This document shows positions 43,399-50,381 of a DNA stretch of 64,000 nt, one piece after another (positions within the stretch are counted from its first letter, which is position 1; every line of letters starts with the position of its first letter). The stretch is from assembly GCF_000284035.1 (NCBI RefSeq), contig NC_016887.1:744001-808000 (forward strand), written 5' to 3'. Position numbers and translations under genes: made by a program. The notes under the pieces were generated by a model. It was not told the DNA's origin. It saw nothing but the letters and a program-made list of their open reading frames with translations, and did not search any database. The stretch is from Nocardia cyriacigeorgica GUH-2 (GTDB lineage: Bacteria > Actinomycetota > Actinomycetes > Mycobacteriales > Mycobacteriaceae).

Positions 43399-43582
43399 GG
43401 CCCTGGTGGTTGGTGGGCTGCGCATGTCGGGGGCTGGCTTCACCGCCTGCCCCATAGGGCCTGCCCTTCTCGCGTAGAGGCTCCGGGGTCAAGGGTGGGC
43501 TTGCCCATCACGCAGTGACGCGCAGCGCCCTTGACGCTGGAGGGGCGCGGGAACACAATGCAGGCCACCAACCACCAGGGCC
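43399..43582. repeat. Extended imperfect inverted repeat, possible replication origin structure
   Basis: Outer arms 43399-43421 and 43560-43582 match at 22/23, inner arms 43481-43495 and 43528-43542 at 13/15, with a perfect TGGGC-TT-GCCCA stem (43496-43507) between. The region has no credible gene. It could be a single-strand origin or a structured RNA. Confidence 0.5.
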
Positions 43583-43661
43583 ACGCGGCCGAAGGACGCG
43601 CACCGACTACCAAGCCAACCACGACGGCACGGGCCGGTCGCTTTTTCTGCAACGGAAGAGA

Positions 43662-43679
43662 AGGGGGCCGAAGCCCCCT
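43662..43679 (-). terminator. Terminator of the zinc-finger mini-gene
   Basis: AGGGGGC-CGAA-GCCCCCT, four bases beyond the stop of the minus-strand gene; TTCTCTT follows in its direction of transcription. Confidence 0.7.
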
Positions 43680-43683
43680 CGGG

Positions 43684-43845
43684 TTAGTCGTCGTCGCGGG
43701 CGGTGAGGGCTTCGAGGTAGGCGGCGTGGCAGGTGGTGCAGGCGTGGTCGTGTTCGTCGCCGGGCACGTAGTACGGGAGGGTGCCGGTGGCGGGGTTGGT
43801 GCAGCCGGGGGTGGTGCAGGCGGTGGGGTGGATGGTGGCGTTCAT
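43684..43845 (-). CDS. Small zinc-finger protein
   Basis: 53 residues with four cysteines in two pairs (CTTPGC and CTTC) and a His-rich stretch DEHDHAC between, suitable for one zinc ion. It has AGGA about nine bases before the ATG and a terminator right after the stop. Similar tiny Cys-pair proteins are common in actinobacterial phages and integrative elements, but their role is unknown. A decayed head-to-head copy is at 44094-44217. Confidence 0.65.
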   Translation of the reverse strand: MNATIHPTACTTPGCTNPATGTLPYYVPGDEHDHACTTCHAAYLEALTARDDD

Positions 43846-44093
43846 GGTGAGGGTTCCTCTCTGTCCGGGTCGGTGGAATCTGGGCTCCGCCCGGACCAGG
43901 CCGGACCCGCCCTCGCAATGGCTCGGCGGCCGGGGGTCGCGCGGCTCCTTGCCCTCTTGAAGGTCACCGCAGCTTGAGGCTGGGACTGTGCCGCGTGGCC
44001 CCCGGCCGTCGACACCGCTTGGCCGTTGCGAGGGTGGGGCCGGTCTGGTACGCCCTCGGCAGATTCCTCCGGCCCGGACAGAGAGGAACACGG
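43846..44093. repeat. Head-to-head inverted duplication of the zinc-finger gene leader
   Basis: The sequence upstream of the 53-aa gene (from about 43848 to 43935) recurs inverted at about 44004-44090: for instance GTTCCTCTCTGTCCGGG at 43853 and its complement at 44074-44090. Identity falls towards the centre. It separates the intact and the broken copy. Confidence 0.65.
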
Positions 44094-44217
44094 TGAACGC
44101 CACCAGCCGCCTGTCTGCGCCACCCCCGGCTGCACCAACCCCGCTTGGTGACCAGCGGGCTATGTGCCCGGCGACGAACACGACCACGCCTGCATCGCAA
44201 CGCAACGCAACCAGAGC
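44094..44217 (+). pseudogene. Decayed copy of the small zinc-finger gene
   Basis: It begins with GTG and the same NAT residues as the intact gene, then a frameshift; in another frame ATPGCTNPAW, a stop, and YVPGDEHDHAC follow, matching the intact protein's TTPGCTNPAT and YVPGDEHDHAC. The intact gene's second Cys pair is lost. It is oriented opposite to the intact copy. The 360 bp that follow (to 44578) have no gene that I can support. Confidence 0.75.
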
Positions 44218-44493
44218 CGTCACCGTCCACGGCAACCCCACCGCGGCTTCCTCGGCAAGTCCTACCTCGGACGGGACCACAGCCAGGCCCCACGTACGAG
44301 GCCGGCCGATTCGTGGGCGAGCTGCGGGAGAGCAAGCCCGGTAGGGCAGACGTCGTGCCCAGCACTGCTCGGTTATTGCAAGGTGGCCAGATATGTCATG
44401 GAGCTGACCTTGTTGGCGCTAGCACGTCGCCGACGTGCCGACGCGCCGGGGCTGTGAGGTACGAGCGAGACCCGCTGCGCGTCGTAGCGCGGC

Positions 44494-44513
44494 GGCGGCG
44501 CGCTAGCGCCGCC
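44494..44513 (-). terminator. Hairpin downstream of the PP2C-like gene
   Basis: GGCGGCGC-GCTA-GCGCCGCC, a perfect 8-bp stem with tetraloop, 65 bp past the stop of the phosphatase gene. No T tract follows, so terminator function is uncertain. Confidence 0.4.
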
Positions 44514-44578
44514 TGGCCGCGCCTTGATCCTATATAGCCAAATTCGGCAGCAACCGCTCAACGCGAGGCGCGGACGGA

Positions 44579-45370
44579 TCAGGGCCAAACGACGGCAACC
44601 GACTTGTCGTCGTGACGCTTTGCGCGCGGGAGCGCCTGTCCGTGGGGGTCGGTTGTTGCTTCCCAGCTCTGGCAGTGGCGAAGAAGGTCGATCAGCCCGG
44701 CGTTGGTCAGGCTGGCAACTGCGCGCCATCCGACACCAAGCGCGGGCAGCACGTCGAATGCACCGTCAGTTGCGGCGATGGCCCAAACCACCTCGTCTCG
44801 TGCGTAGCTGGTAGTCAAGGCGTGGTCGGATGCGCGAGGATCGGCCTCGGCCACCCAGAAGCCTCCCGGCTGGTTCCGCTGTTTTCGTTCGGCTCGCTGG
44901 AGCGACTGGAGTAGGTCTCGGTGCGCCCGGTCGTATCCTGCGCCCGAAGCAAGGCGGTGGCGGTAGCGGTCAGCGTCCGGGAGCTCGAGGCGTTCCAGTC
45001 GATCATCACTGTGGACATGTTCAGTGCCATCGGTAGTTCGGACGATGGCGGCCGCATCGCCCAGGACGAGAAGATCAACAGTGGCTGGCGCTACGCGCAC
45101 TATGGAGACCGTGCTCGATGGCGACGTGCCTGGCGTGAGTCGCAGCAGTGCCGCTGTTGAGTCGATAGCGTCGGCCAGGGCCGTGCGCAGATCGTTCGAT
45201 GCGTCGATGCGGTGCCCTAGCTCGGTGGCGAGCGTGTCGACGTACTTGCCTGCGCGCGGCATCGCCGGGTCATGCGCGGTCGCCCCGTCGAGAACGATCA
45301 CGGCATGGTCTGAGATCGCAATCCGATCCTCGTCAGATTGTGCAGGCAGCTGGGCCGAGTGGACGATCAT
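44579..45370 (-). CDS. PP2C-like protein phosphatase (element cargo)
   Basis: 263 residues. PP2C/PPM metal motifs are recognisable in order: SDEDR (12-16), VLDGAT (Asp28-Gly29), VLGDAAAIV for the GD motif, AATDGAFD for the second metal Asp, and DDKSVAVV for the final D[DN] motif. It should dephosphorylate Ser/Thr residues with Mn or Mg. It lacks a membrane helix. Its start is three bases after the stop of the HTH-sensor gene, so the two form an operon. No kinase is in the element; the partner kinase, if any, would be the host's. Confidence 0.75.
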   Translation of the reverse strand: MIVHSAQLPAQSDEDRIAISDHAVIVLDGATAHDPAMPRAGKYVDTLATELGHRIDASNDLRTALADAIDSTAALLRLTPGTSPSSTVSIVRVAPATVDLLVLGDAAAIVRTTDGTEHVHSDDRLERLELPDADRYRHRLASGAGYDRAHRDLLQSLQRAERKQRNQPGGFWVAEADPRASDHALTTSYARDEVVWAIAATDGAFDVLPALGVGWRAVASLTNAGLIDLLRHCQSWEATTDPHGQALPRAKRHDDKSVAVVWP

Positions 45371-45373
45371 CGA

Positions 45374-46207
45374 TTACCCGCGAATCGTGTAGGGGCCAGC
45401 AAGCAAGCGGCTATCGGTCACCATGAAGTCTGCGTCGAAATCGCATTCGATCACCCCGCTGGTGAACTGGGCCGCGTTGTCGTAAACGGTCGCCAGATTC
45501 GCATGCAGCCAGTGAGCAACGCCAAGTGACCCAACGCTGGTGATACCCGCGATGTGCACGACCACCCGGCCATCGAGTACGCGCCTCGAGAAGTAGCCGA
45601 TGTCGGTGTAGTCTGCGGCCGGGGACCGGAATGGTGAAAAGTGCCTGCGTCCGCTCCGTGCGTCCACGATGGACCAACCTTCGTCGGTCCGGTCGAATGA
45701 CAGCACCGCGTCATCGGCCAGCAGGCGGAGCGCGACGGGTGCCGACTTGGGTCCGCACACGATGATGCAATCACCAGTCGGGATATCCTCGCGATCTGGG
45801 TCGATGGCAAACCGGCTCGTCGCGAGTGAGAACTCGGCCAACGTCCGCTCAAGTGCCTCCTGGGTGGCTTGGTCGTTCGCGTCGAAAAACGGGCGCTCCC
45901 GGCCTTCTTCGAGGCCGAATCGTCGCGGAATACCGATAGCAACAGGACCGACGCCGAAGAACGCTCGCTGGGGCTTCGGGGCCGTGGTACGAATCTGGCT
46001 GATTCGGCCTTTCGTGACTCCGAGTAGCTCAGCAATTTCCGTGTAGCTCAAGCCATTTCGGTGCGCATCCTCGATTGCCTCCTTACGGAGTCGAGCTAGT
46101 TCTGTGGCGCGCTGTTGGTACGTCGTGATGAGGTCCGTAGCTCGCTGACCACGGCGAATGGGGTCCGGGTCATTCCGGACCTGCTCGAACTCGTCGGCGA
46201 TAGACAC
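45374..46207 (-). CDS. HTH regulator with C-terminal sensor-like domain (element cargo)
   Basis: 277 residues. The HTH (52-74, GLSYTEIAELLGVTKGRISQI) is like sigma region 4 or a Trp-repressor-like HTH. The C-terminal domain (about 130-277) contains GDCIIVCGPKSAPVALRLLADD, then GYFSRRVLDGRVVVHIAGIT and GSLGVAHWLHANL. I know this arrangement from other actinobacterial HTH proteins but no ligand is established. It is the first gene of a pair with the phosphatase. Three GTTTAG boxes lie before it, which it may bind. The GTG at 46207 has a weak Shine-Dalgarno. Confidence 0.7.
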   Translation of the reverse strand: MSIADEFEQVRNDPDPIRRGQRATDLITTYQQRATELARLRKEAIEDAHRNGLSYTEIAELLGVTKGRISQIRTTAPKPQRAFFGVGPVAIGIPRRFGLEEGRERPFFDANDQATQEALERTLAEFSLATSRFAIDPDREDIPTGDCIIVCGPKSAPVALRLLADDAVLSFDRTDEGWSIVDARSGRRHFSPFRSPAADYTDIGYFSRRVLDGRVVVHIAGITSVGSLGVAHWLHANLATVYDNAAQFTSGVIECDFDADFMVTDSRLLAGPYTIRG

Positions 46208-46212
46208 AACCC

Positions 46213-46319
46213 GAGTTTAGATCCCCTTGACGACATGTCGAGCCCGCGCGTACCCTCTGGTTTAGACCCCCTCAACTGACACCAACGATGCGGCGGTCAG
46301 AGTTTAGGGGCCATAAACC
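46213..46319. promoter_or_regulatory. Three GTTTAG boxes in the divergent promoter region
   Basis: GTTTAG occurs at 46215, 46260 and 46302. The first two extend to GTTTAGA(T/C)CCCCT; the third is part of GTTTA-GGGGCCA-TAAAC with inverted arms. The spacing of 45 and 42 bp is about four helical turns. They lie between the HTH-sensor gene and the replication operon. Confidence 0.6.
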
Positions 46320-46340
46320 ACAGGGATGCGGGAGGCAATC

Positions 46341-46691
46341 GTGGCGATTCAAAACTTGGCAAGCACTGCCCTTCGTCCGTCGCGGCTGAATGCGGCGGGC
46401 TGGTGTGTTCACTGCTTGGGCCGCTTTTGCGAGTCGGCTCGCTGCATCGATGCGCATGCGCGGTCGGTGTGGGAGGTGTGTGACCGCTGCGGGGGCACCG
46501 AGTACGTGAATGGGCATCGTGATCCGGCGACGGCTGCGGGTCGGTGCGATTGCGTCGGGGGTCTGGTCGAGGCGACTCCGGCCGGTGCGTCGGTGAAGGC
46601 GGTGGCTCCTGTGGTGGAGCTGCGGCCGGAGCGGGTGTTCGAGTCCTGGCCTGCCGGTGGCGGTGCCCCGGTTCGGTGGGCGGGCCGGTGA
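46341..46691 (+). CDS. Cysteine-rich zinc-finger-like protein
   Basis: 116 residues from GTG 46341, with GGAGG (46331-46335) five bases upstream. The N-terminal part has WCVHCLGRFC, C at the ESARC and VCDRCGG motifs, and CDC, in all about eight cysteines, enough for two zinc ions. It is the first gene of the divergently transcribed replication operon; the next gene overlaps its stop (GTGA). Function unknown, possibly a regulator or accessory replication factor. Confidence 0.65.
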   Translation: MAIQNLASTALRPSRLNAAGWCVHCLGRFCESARCIDAHARSVWEVCDRCGGTEYVNGHRDPATAAGRCDCVGGLVEATPAGASVKAVAPVVELRPERVFESWPAGGGAPVRWAGR

Positions 46692-46873
46692 TCGCGGTGG
46701 CGGCGACGGATCGGTTCGAGACGGTCGAGTCGGTGTGGGTGGTGACCTATCGGCCGGGAGAACCGCGCAACGGTGCCTCGGGGCTGGTGCCTCGCCGGAC
46801 CAGCGCTGTCCCGGCCTGGGACTACTACGCGGCTGCGCGGCGATACGCGGCGACGAATCGGAGGGGCGATTGA
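46688..46873 (+). CDS. Small hypothetical protein of the replication operon
   Basis: 61 residues beginning MIAVAATDRFETVESVWVV, which I do not recognise. It overlaps the previous gene by four bases (GTGA) and the rep start by one base (TGATG). Such tight packing is the main evidence for translation. Confidence 0.6.
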   Translation: MIAVAATDRFETVESVWVVTYRPGEPRNGASGLVPRRTSAVPAWDYYAAARRYAATNRRGD

Positions 46874-48522
46874 TGACGGCATCGGTGGCCGAGCGGGTGA
46901 CGGCGGCGGATCGGCGTTCGGAGCTGAATCTGGTCGAGTTGGCGCAGGCGGTGGCCGAGGAGCGGGGCGTGTGTCGTCGTCCGTTGGCGATGCTGGCCAC
47001 CGACAGCGATACCGGGGAGACGAAATATGTTGCGGCCCCGTGTAAGTCGACGCTGGAGTGTGTATGCCCGGCATGTGCGGCCAGGGCTCGGGTCTTGCGA
47101 ATTCATCAGGCCCGGGAGGGCTGGCACATCGAGGAGGAACCCATGGTGGAGAAGAAGCCACCCACCCCGCAACAGGTGGAGCTGTTGCAGACGCGAGCCG
47201 ATCTCGCCGCTGATTACGCCGAGGCCAAGGACGGCGGGGATACCGAGACCATGGACGCGATCCGGGAGGTAGTGGCCTCCCTGGATGAGGAGTTGCGGGC
47301 GTCGGGTATCCGGGGCAGGTTGCCCAGCTTGGACCCGGAGGTGAAGGCCACCCGGAAGCGGTCGACCAAGCGGCGTCAGGCGGCCCCGGACCTGCCGGTG
47401 AAGAAGGTCTCCAAGGCCACCATCGGCCGGGAGTATGCGGGCAAATACCGGCCATCGATGTTCCTGACGCTGACGCTGCCGTCGTATGGGCGGATCGGCC
47501 CGGATGGTGCGCCGGTGGACCCGGAGTCCTACGACTACCGGCAGGCGGCCCGCGACATCATCCACTTCGCCGCGCTCTATGACCGGTTCATCCAGAACTA
47601 CCGACGTGCGACCGGCCGCGATATCCAGTACTTCGCCACGATGGAACCGCAGAAGCGTGGCGCCCCGCACTTGCATGTGGGTGTGCGGGGCTCGGATCCT
47701 CGGGCGTTGATCAAGCAGGTGGCGGCGGCGACCTATCACCAAGTGTGGTGGCCGCACTTCGACCGCGAGGTCTACAGCGACGGCCGGATGCCCTACTGGG
47801 ACCACCAGCAACAGCGGTTCCTGGACCCGGACACGAAGGAGCCCGTGCCGACCTGGACTGAGGTCCTGGACCTGATGGACTCGGTAGACGACCTCGAACC
47901 CGCGCACGTGATCCGGTTCGGTACTCAGATCGATGTGAAGGGCATCCTGGGCGGCACCCCGGAAGCCGACCGCCACATCGGCTACCTGACCAAGTACCTG
48001 ACGAAGTCGATCAGTGAGGTGATCGAACCGCAGTCCCAGCGCGCGGCCGACCACTACGACCGGCTACACGCCGAGCTGTGCCGTACGCCGTGCTCGCCGA
48101 CGTGCGGGATCTGGTTCCGCTACGGCGTGGTCCCGAAGAACGCCAAGGCCAAGACCATTCCCGGTGTCTGCAAGGGCAAGGCCCATCGCCGCGAAACCCT
48201 CGGTCTGCGGGGTCGTCGGGTGTTGGTGTCGCGCAAGTGGACCGGCAAGGACCTGGCCGACCACCGAGCCGACCGCGCCGAGTTCGTCCGCCAGCGCCTC
48301 GAAGACGCTGGCATCTCCAAGGCCGAGACCGCGAACTGGACGATCAGCCCGGCCGAGCCCGGCGACCCCAACGTGCCACCCCGCGAGCACCTGATCATGT
48401 CCATGGTCTCCCAGAAAATCGCTTGGGACGCCGAATACACCCGCGCCCAACTCGCGGCAGCAGAAGCCACAGCCACGCCACCGGACGTTCAGCACGGCCC
48501 GACCAACCACGCGGCAGCATAG
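46873..48522 (+). CDS. Replication initiator protein (RepSA/pSAM2-like, HUH type)
   Basis: 549 residues. The order of HUH endonuclease motifs is visible: MFLTLTLPSYG (motif I, about 196-206), PHLHVGV (motif II metal ligands, 265-271) and YLTKYLTK (motif III with the catalytic Tyr, 371-378). Cys pairs near 57-67 (CKSTLECVCPAC) and 403-411 (CRTPCSPTC) suggest a zinc site. It would nick the element's origin and start rolling-circle replication after excision. The identity with AICE Rep proteins rests on these motifs and position before xis-int. Confidence 0.88.
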   Translation: MTASVAERVTAADRRSELNLVELAQAVAEERGVCRRPLAMLATDSDTGETKYVAAPCKSTLECVCPACAARARVLRIHQAREGWHIEEEPMVEKKPPTPQQVELLQTRADLAADYAEAKDGGDTETMDAIREVVASLDEELRASGIRGRLPSLDPEVKATRKRSTKRRQAAPDLPVKKVSKATIGREYAGKYRPSMFLTLTLPSYGRIGPDGAPVDPESYDYRQAARDIIHFAALYDRFIQNYRRATGRDIQYFATMEPQKRGAPHLHVGVRGSDPRALIKQVAAATYHQVWWPHFDREVYSDGRMPYWDHQQQRFLDPDTKEPVPTWTEVLDLMDSVDDLEPAHVIRFGTQIDVKGILGGTPEADRHIGYLTKYLTKSISEVIEPQSQRAADHYDRLHAELCRTPCSPTCGIWFRYGVVPKNAKAKTIPGVCKGKAHRRETLGLRGRRVLVSRKWTGKDLADHRADRAEFVRQRLEDAGISKAETANWTISPAEPGDPNVPPREHLIMSMVSQKIAWDAEYTRAQLAAAEATATPPDVQHGPTNHAAA

Positions 48523-48534
48523 GGGGATTGAGAG

Positions 48535-48732
48535 ATGGAAGAGACCTACCTGCGGGCCAAGGACTGCGAAGCACTGACCGGAATTCCCGAGGCCACCTGG
48601 CGATGGTGGGCACACGTCGGCCGTGGACCGGCGAGCTTCAAGCTCGGGCCTCGTCGCCGGGTCTGGCGCAAGTCGGTGATCTTGGCGTGGATCGCGGAAC
48701 AGGAAGCCGCGGCGACGCGCGATGCGGCATGA
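48535..48732 (+). CDS. AlpA/excisionase-like HTH protein
   Basis: 65 residues: YLRAKDCEALTGIPEATWRW, then GPASFKLGPRRRVWRKSVILAW, the classic winged-HTH excisionase pattern of pSAM2-like elements. It is 12 bp after rep and overlaps int (ATGA), matching the rep-xis-int operon of AICEs. It should direct excision together with Int. Confidence 0.85.
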   Translation: MEETYLRAKDCEALTGIPEATWRWWAHVGRGPASFKLGPRRRVWRKSVILAWIAEQEAAATRDAA

Positions 48733-49943
48733 GCAAGGTACGGCGCAATCGGCGCGCGGGCGTCGAAGACCTGTGGACTAAGGAGCAGCGCCAGGAGGAC
48801 GGCACGACTATCCGTGTGCCGTCCAAGCTCCACGGTAAGGGAATGCGTTGGCGCGCAAGGTATGTCGACGGTCGGGGCGACGAGCACACCAAGCGGTTCG
48901 CTCGGAAGGTTGATGCCCAGGCGTGGCTGGACGGGCAGACGACGGCGATAGTAACCGGTCTTCACGCTCCGCCCTCTGCTGGCCGCGCCACCATCGATGT
49001 GGTTGCGACTGCGTGGCTGGCGGGGCATCCGTCGTGGGAGGCGTCGACGCGTTCGCGGTACAAGTCGATTGTCGAGAAGCACATCCGGCCTCGATGGGGC
49101 AATGTGCGTTTGGTCGATCTGGCGCACGACGATATTCAGGCGTGGGTCAATGAGCAGGTGGTGGCCGGTGCGGCGGGTGGCACTGTCCGGAAGAACCTCG
49201 GTGTGCTGTCGCAGATATGCGATTACGCGGTGGTCACTCGCCGGATTTCCGTGAACCCGTGCGGCACTGTGGACCGGCCGAAACAGCGTCTCGCGCAGCG
49301 TCGGTACCTGTCCGGCCTCGAGGTCGAGAGGCTGGCGGAGGCGGCCGGTAGTGACTGGCTGACGGTGATGGTCCTCGCATACTGCGGCCTGCGGTTCGCG
49401 GAACTGGCCGGGTTACAGGTTTCGGCAGTGTCGTTGCGGCGTCGGCGTTTGCAGATCGAGCGGACAATCACTGAGGTAGATGGGGTACTGGTGACCAAGG
49501 CCCCGAAGGACCATCAGCGACGTAGCGTGCCGATCCCGGCATTCCTGGTCGAACCGCTGAAGGACCACATGGCCGGCCGTCGCCCTGACGCTGAGGTATT
49601 CACGTCTCGGCAAGGCGCGGTCCTGCGGGTACGGAACATGCGTCGCGCCTGGTGGGACGACGCTGCAAAGGCGGCAGGTCTGGCCGGACTCACGCCTCAC
49701 GAACTCCGGCATACGGCTGCGTCGCTTGCGGTCTCGCAAGGTGCGTCGGTCTTGGCTCTGCAACGGATGCTCGGGCACGACAAGCCCAGCACCACCCTGG
49801 ACTTCTACGCCGATCTGTTCGATGACGATCTGGACGATGTGGCGTCCCGTCTCGACTCGGCTCGGGTCGACTTTGCCGCTGCGTACCGACTGCGTACCGA
49901 GCGGGCTGCGGCACCCGAAGACGGCGAGCGGAAAACCGCCTGA
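48729..49943 (+). CDS. Tyrosine site-specific integrase
   Basis: 404 residues. The N-terminal SAM-like arm and core-binding domains (about 60-180) precede the catalytic domain with Arg222 (CGLRF), Lys257/260, His324-Arg327 (HELRH), His350 (LGHDKPS) and Tyr360 (LDFYADL). It recombines the element with the 3' end of tRNA-Arg. Its 3' end lies 15 bp from the tRNA 3' boundary, and the last codons include the right-end TGCGTAC repeat, so coding and site functions overlap. Confidence 0.95.
   Translation: MSKVRRNRRAGVEDLWTKEQRQEDGTTIRVPSKLHGKGMRWRARYVDGRGDEHTKRFARKVDAQAWLDGQTTAIVTGLHAPPSAGRATIDVVATAWLAGHPSWEASTRSRYKSIVEKHIRPRWGNVRLVDLAHDDIQAWVNEQVVAGAAGGTVRKNLGVLSQICDYAVVTRRISVNPCGTVDRPKQRLAQRRYLSGLEVERLAEAAGSDWLTVMVLAYCGLRFAELAGLQVSAVSLRRRRLQIERTITEVDGVLVTKAPKDHQRRSVPIPAFLVEPLKDHMAGRRPDAEVFTSRQGAVLRVRNMRRAWWDDAAKAAGLAGLTPHELRHTAASLAVSQGASVLALQRMLGHDKPSTTLDFYADLFDDDLDDVASRLDSARVDFAAAYRLRTERAAAPEDGERKTA
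49878..49902 (+). repeat. Right internal end repeat (tandem TGCGTAC)
   Basis: It lies inside the int reading frame, 55 bp from the right attachment site, and is 23/25 identical to 43362-43386 in the same orientation. Confidence 0.6.
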
Positions 49944-49956
49944 CCTGCGCAAACTC

Positions 49957-50006
49957 TGTGCCCTCGGCAGGATTCGAACCTGCGACACCCGCTTTAGGAG
50001 AGCGGT
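49957..50006 (-). repeat. Right attachment site (3' part of the tRNA-Arg gene)
   Basis: 50 bp shared with 43203-43252. It runs from two bases past the tRNA 3' end into the anticodon stem, the usual target segment for tRNA-specific tyrosine integrases. Confidence 0.85.
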
Positions 50007-50031
50007 GCTCTATCCCCTGAGCTACGAGGGC
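49959..50031 (-). tRNA. tRNA-Arg(CCT)
   Basis: 73 nt, complete cloverleaf on the minus strand. Acceptor GCCCTCG pairs with CGAGGGC; the D arm is GCTCAGGGGATAGAGC; the anticodon stem CCGCT/AGCGG closes the loop CTCCTAA with anticodon CCT; the T arm is GCAGG-TTCGAAT-CCTGC. CCA is not encoded. It reads AGG. The gene is intact in spite of the element, because the element supplies a matching 3' part. Confidence 0.95.
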
Positions 50032-50153
50032 CAGTCCGGTGGGGGACGGTGGGAGTCTACCGGGTGTGGGGCGGGGGGACAGCATCTGTGGGGAGTGCGA
50101 TGCCGGATCGGGGGTATGAGGTGGGGGAGGACGGATTGTGGAAGGAGATGGGG

Positions 50154-50375
50154 ATGCGGCGGATGTCGGTGGTGATCGTGGGGGTTATGGCCATGGCGGG
50201 GGCCGGTGCGGGGGTGGCGGGGGCTGAGACCGGCGCGCCTGCTGCCCGGGTGGGGGAGCAGGCGCGCACGGCCGTCGTGGCGGTGCCGTGCCCGCCGTTC
50301 GGTTCGCCGGTGTTGTGCACGCTGGCGAAGATTCTCAACCCGTTGCTGCCCGCGACCGGGTCGGTCGGGCTCTGA
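50154..50375 (+). CDS. Small secreted peptide
   Basis: 73 residues from ATG 50154, with AAGGAG six bases before. A signal peptide (MRRMSVVIVGVMAMAGAGAG region, cleavage near AGA/ET) leaves a mature peptide of about 48 residues with two cysteines (VPCPPFGSPVLC). Tiny exported Cys-pair peptides of this kind are frequent in Nocardia and mycobacteria and have no known function. It is convergent with the monooxygenase gene at six bases. Confidence 0.65.
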   Translation: MRRMSVVIVGVMAMAGAGAGVAGAETGAPAARVGEQARTAVVAVPCPPFGSPVLCTLAKILNPLLPATGSVGL

Positions 50376-50381
50376 GCGGCG

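Larger units (their letters stand above)
43203..50006. mobile_element. Integrated AICE/pSAM2-like element in tRNA-Arg(CCT)
   Basis: About 6.8 kb between 50-bp direct repeats, one of them the 3' part of the intact tRNA gene. It contains a tyrosine integrase next to the tRNA, an AlpA-like excisionase overlapping it, and a rolling-circle-type Rep, the standard integration/replication set of actinomycete integrative elements. No FtsK/TraB-like transfer gene is found. Cargo: an HTH-sensor plus PP2C pair and a zinc-finger mini-gene with a decayed inverted copy. The boundaries are defined by the repeats. Confidence 0.88.

Noticed and set aside
43255..43518. 87-codon plus-strand frame at the left end of the element
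   Set aside because: It coincides with the inverted-repeat structure, has no ribosome site and no plausible protein features.
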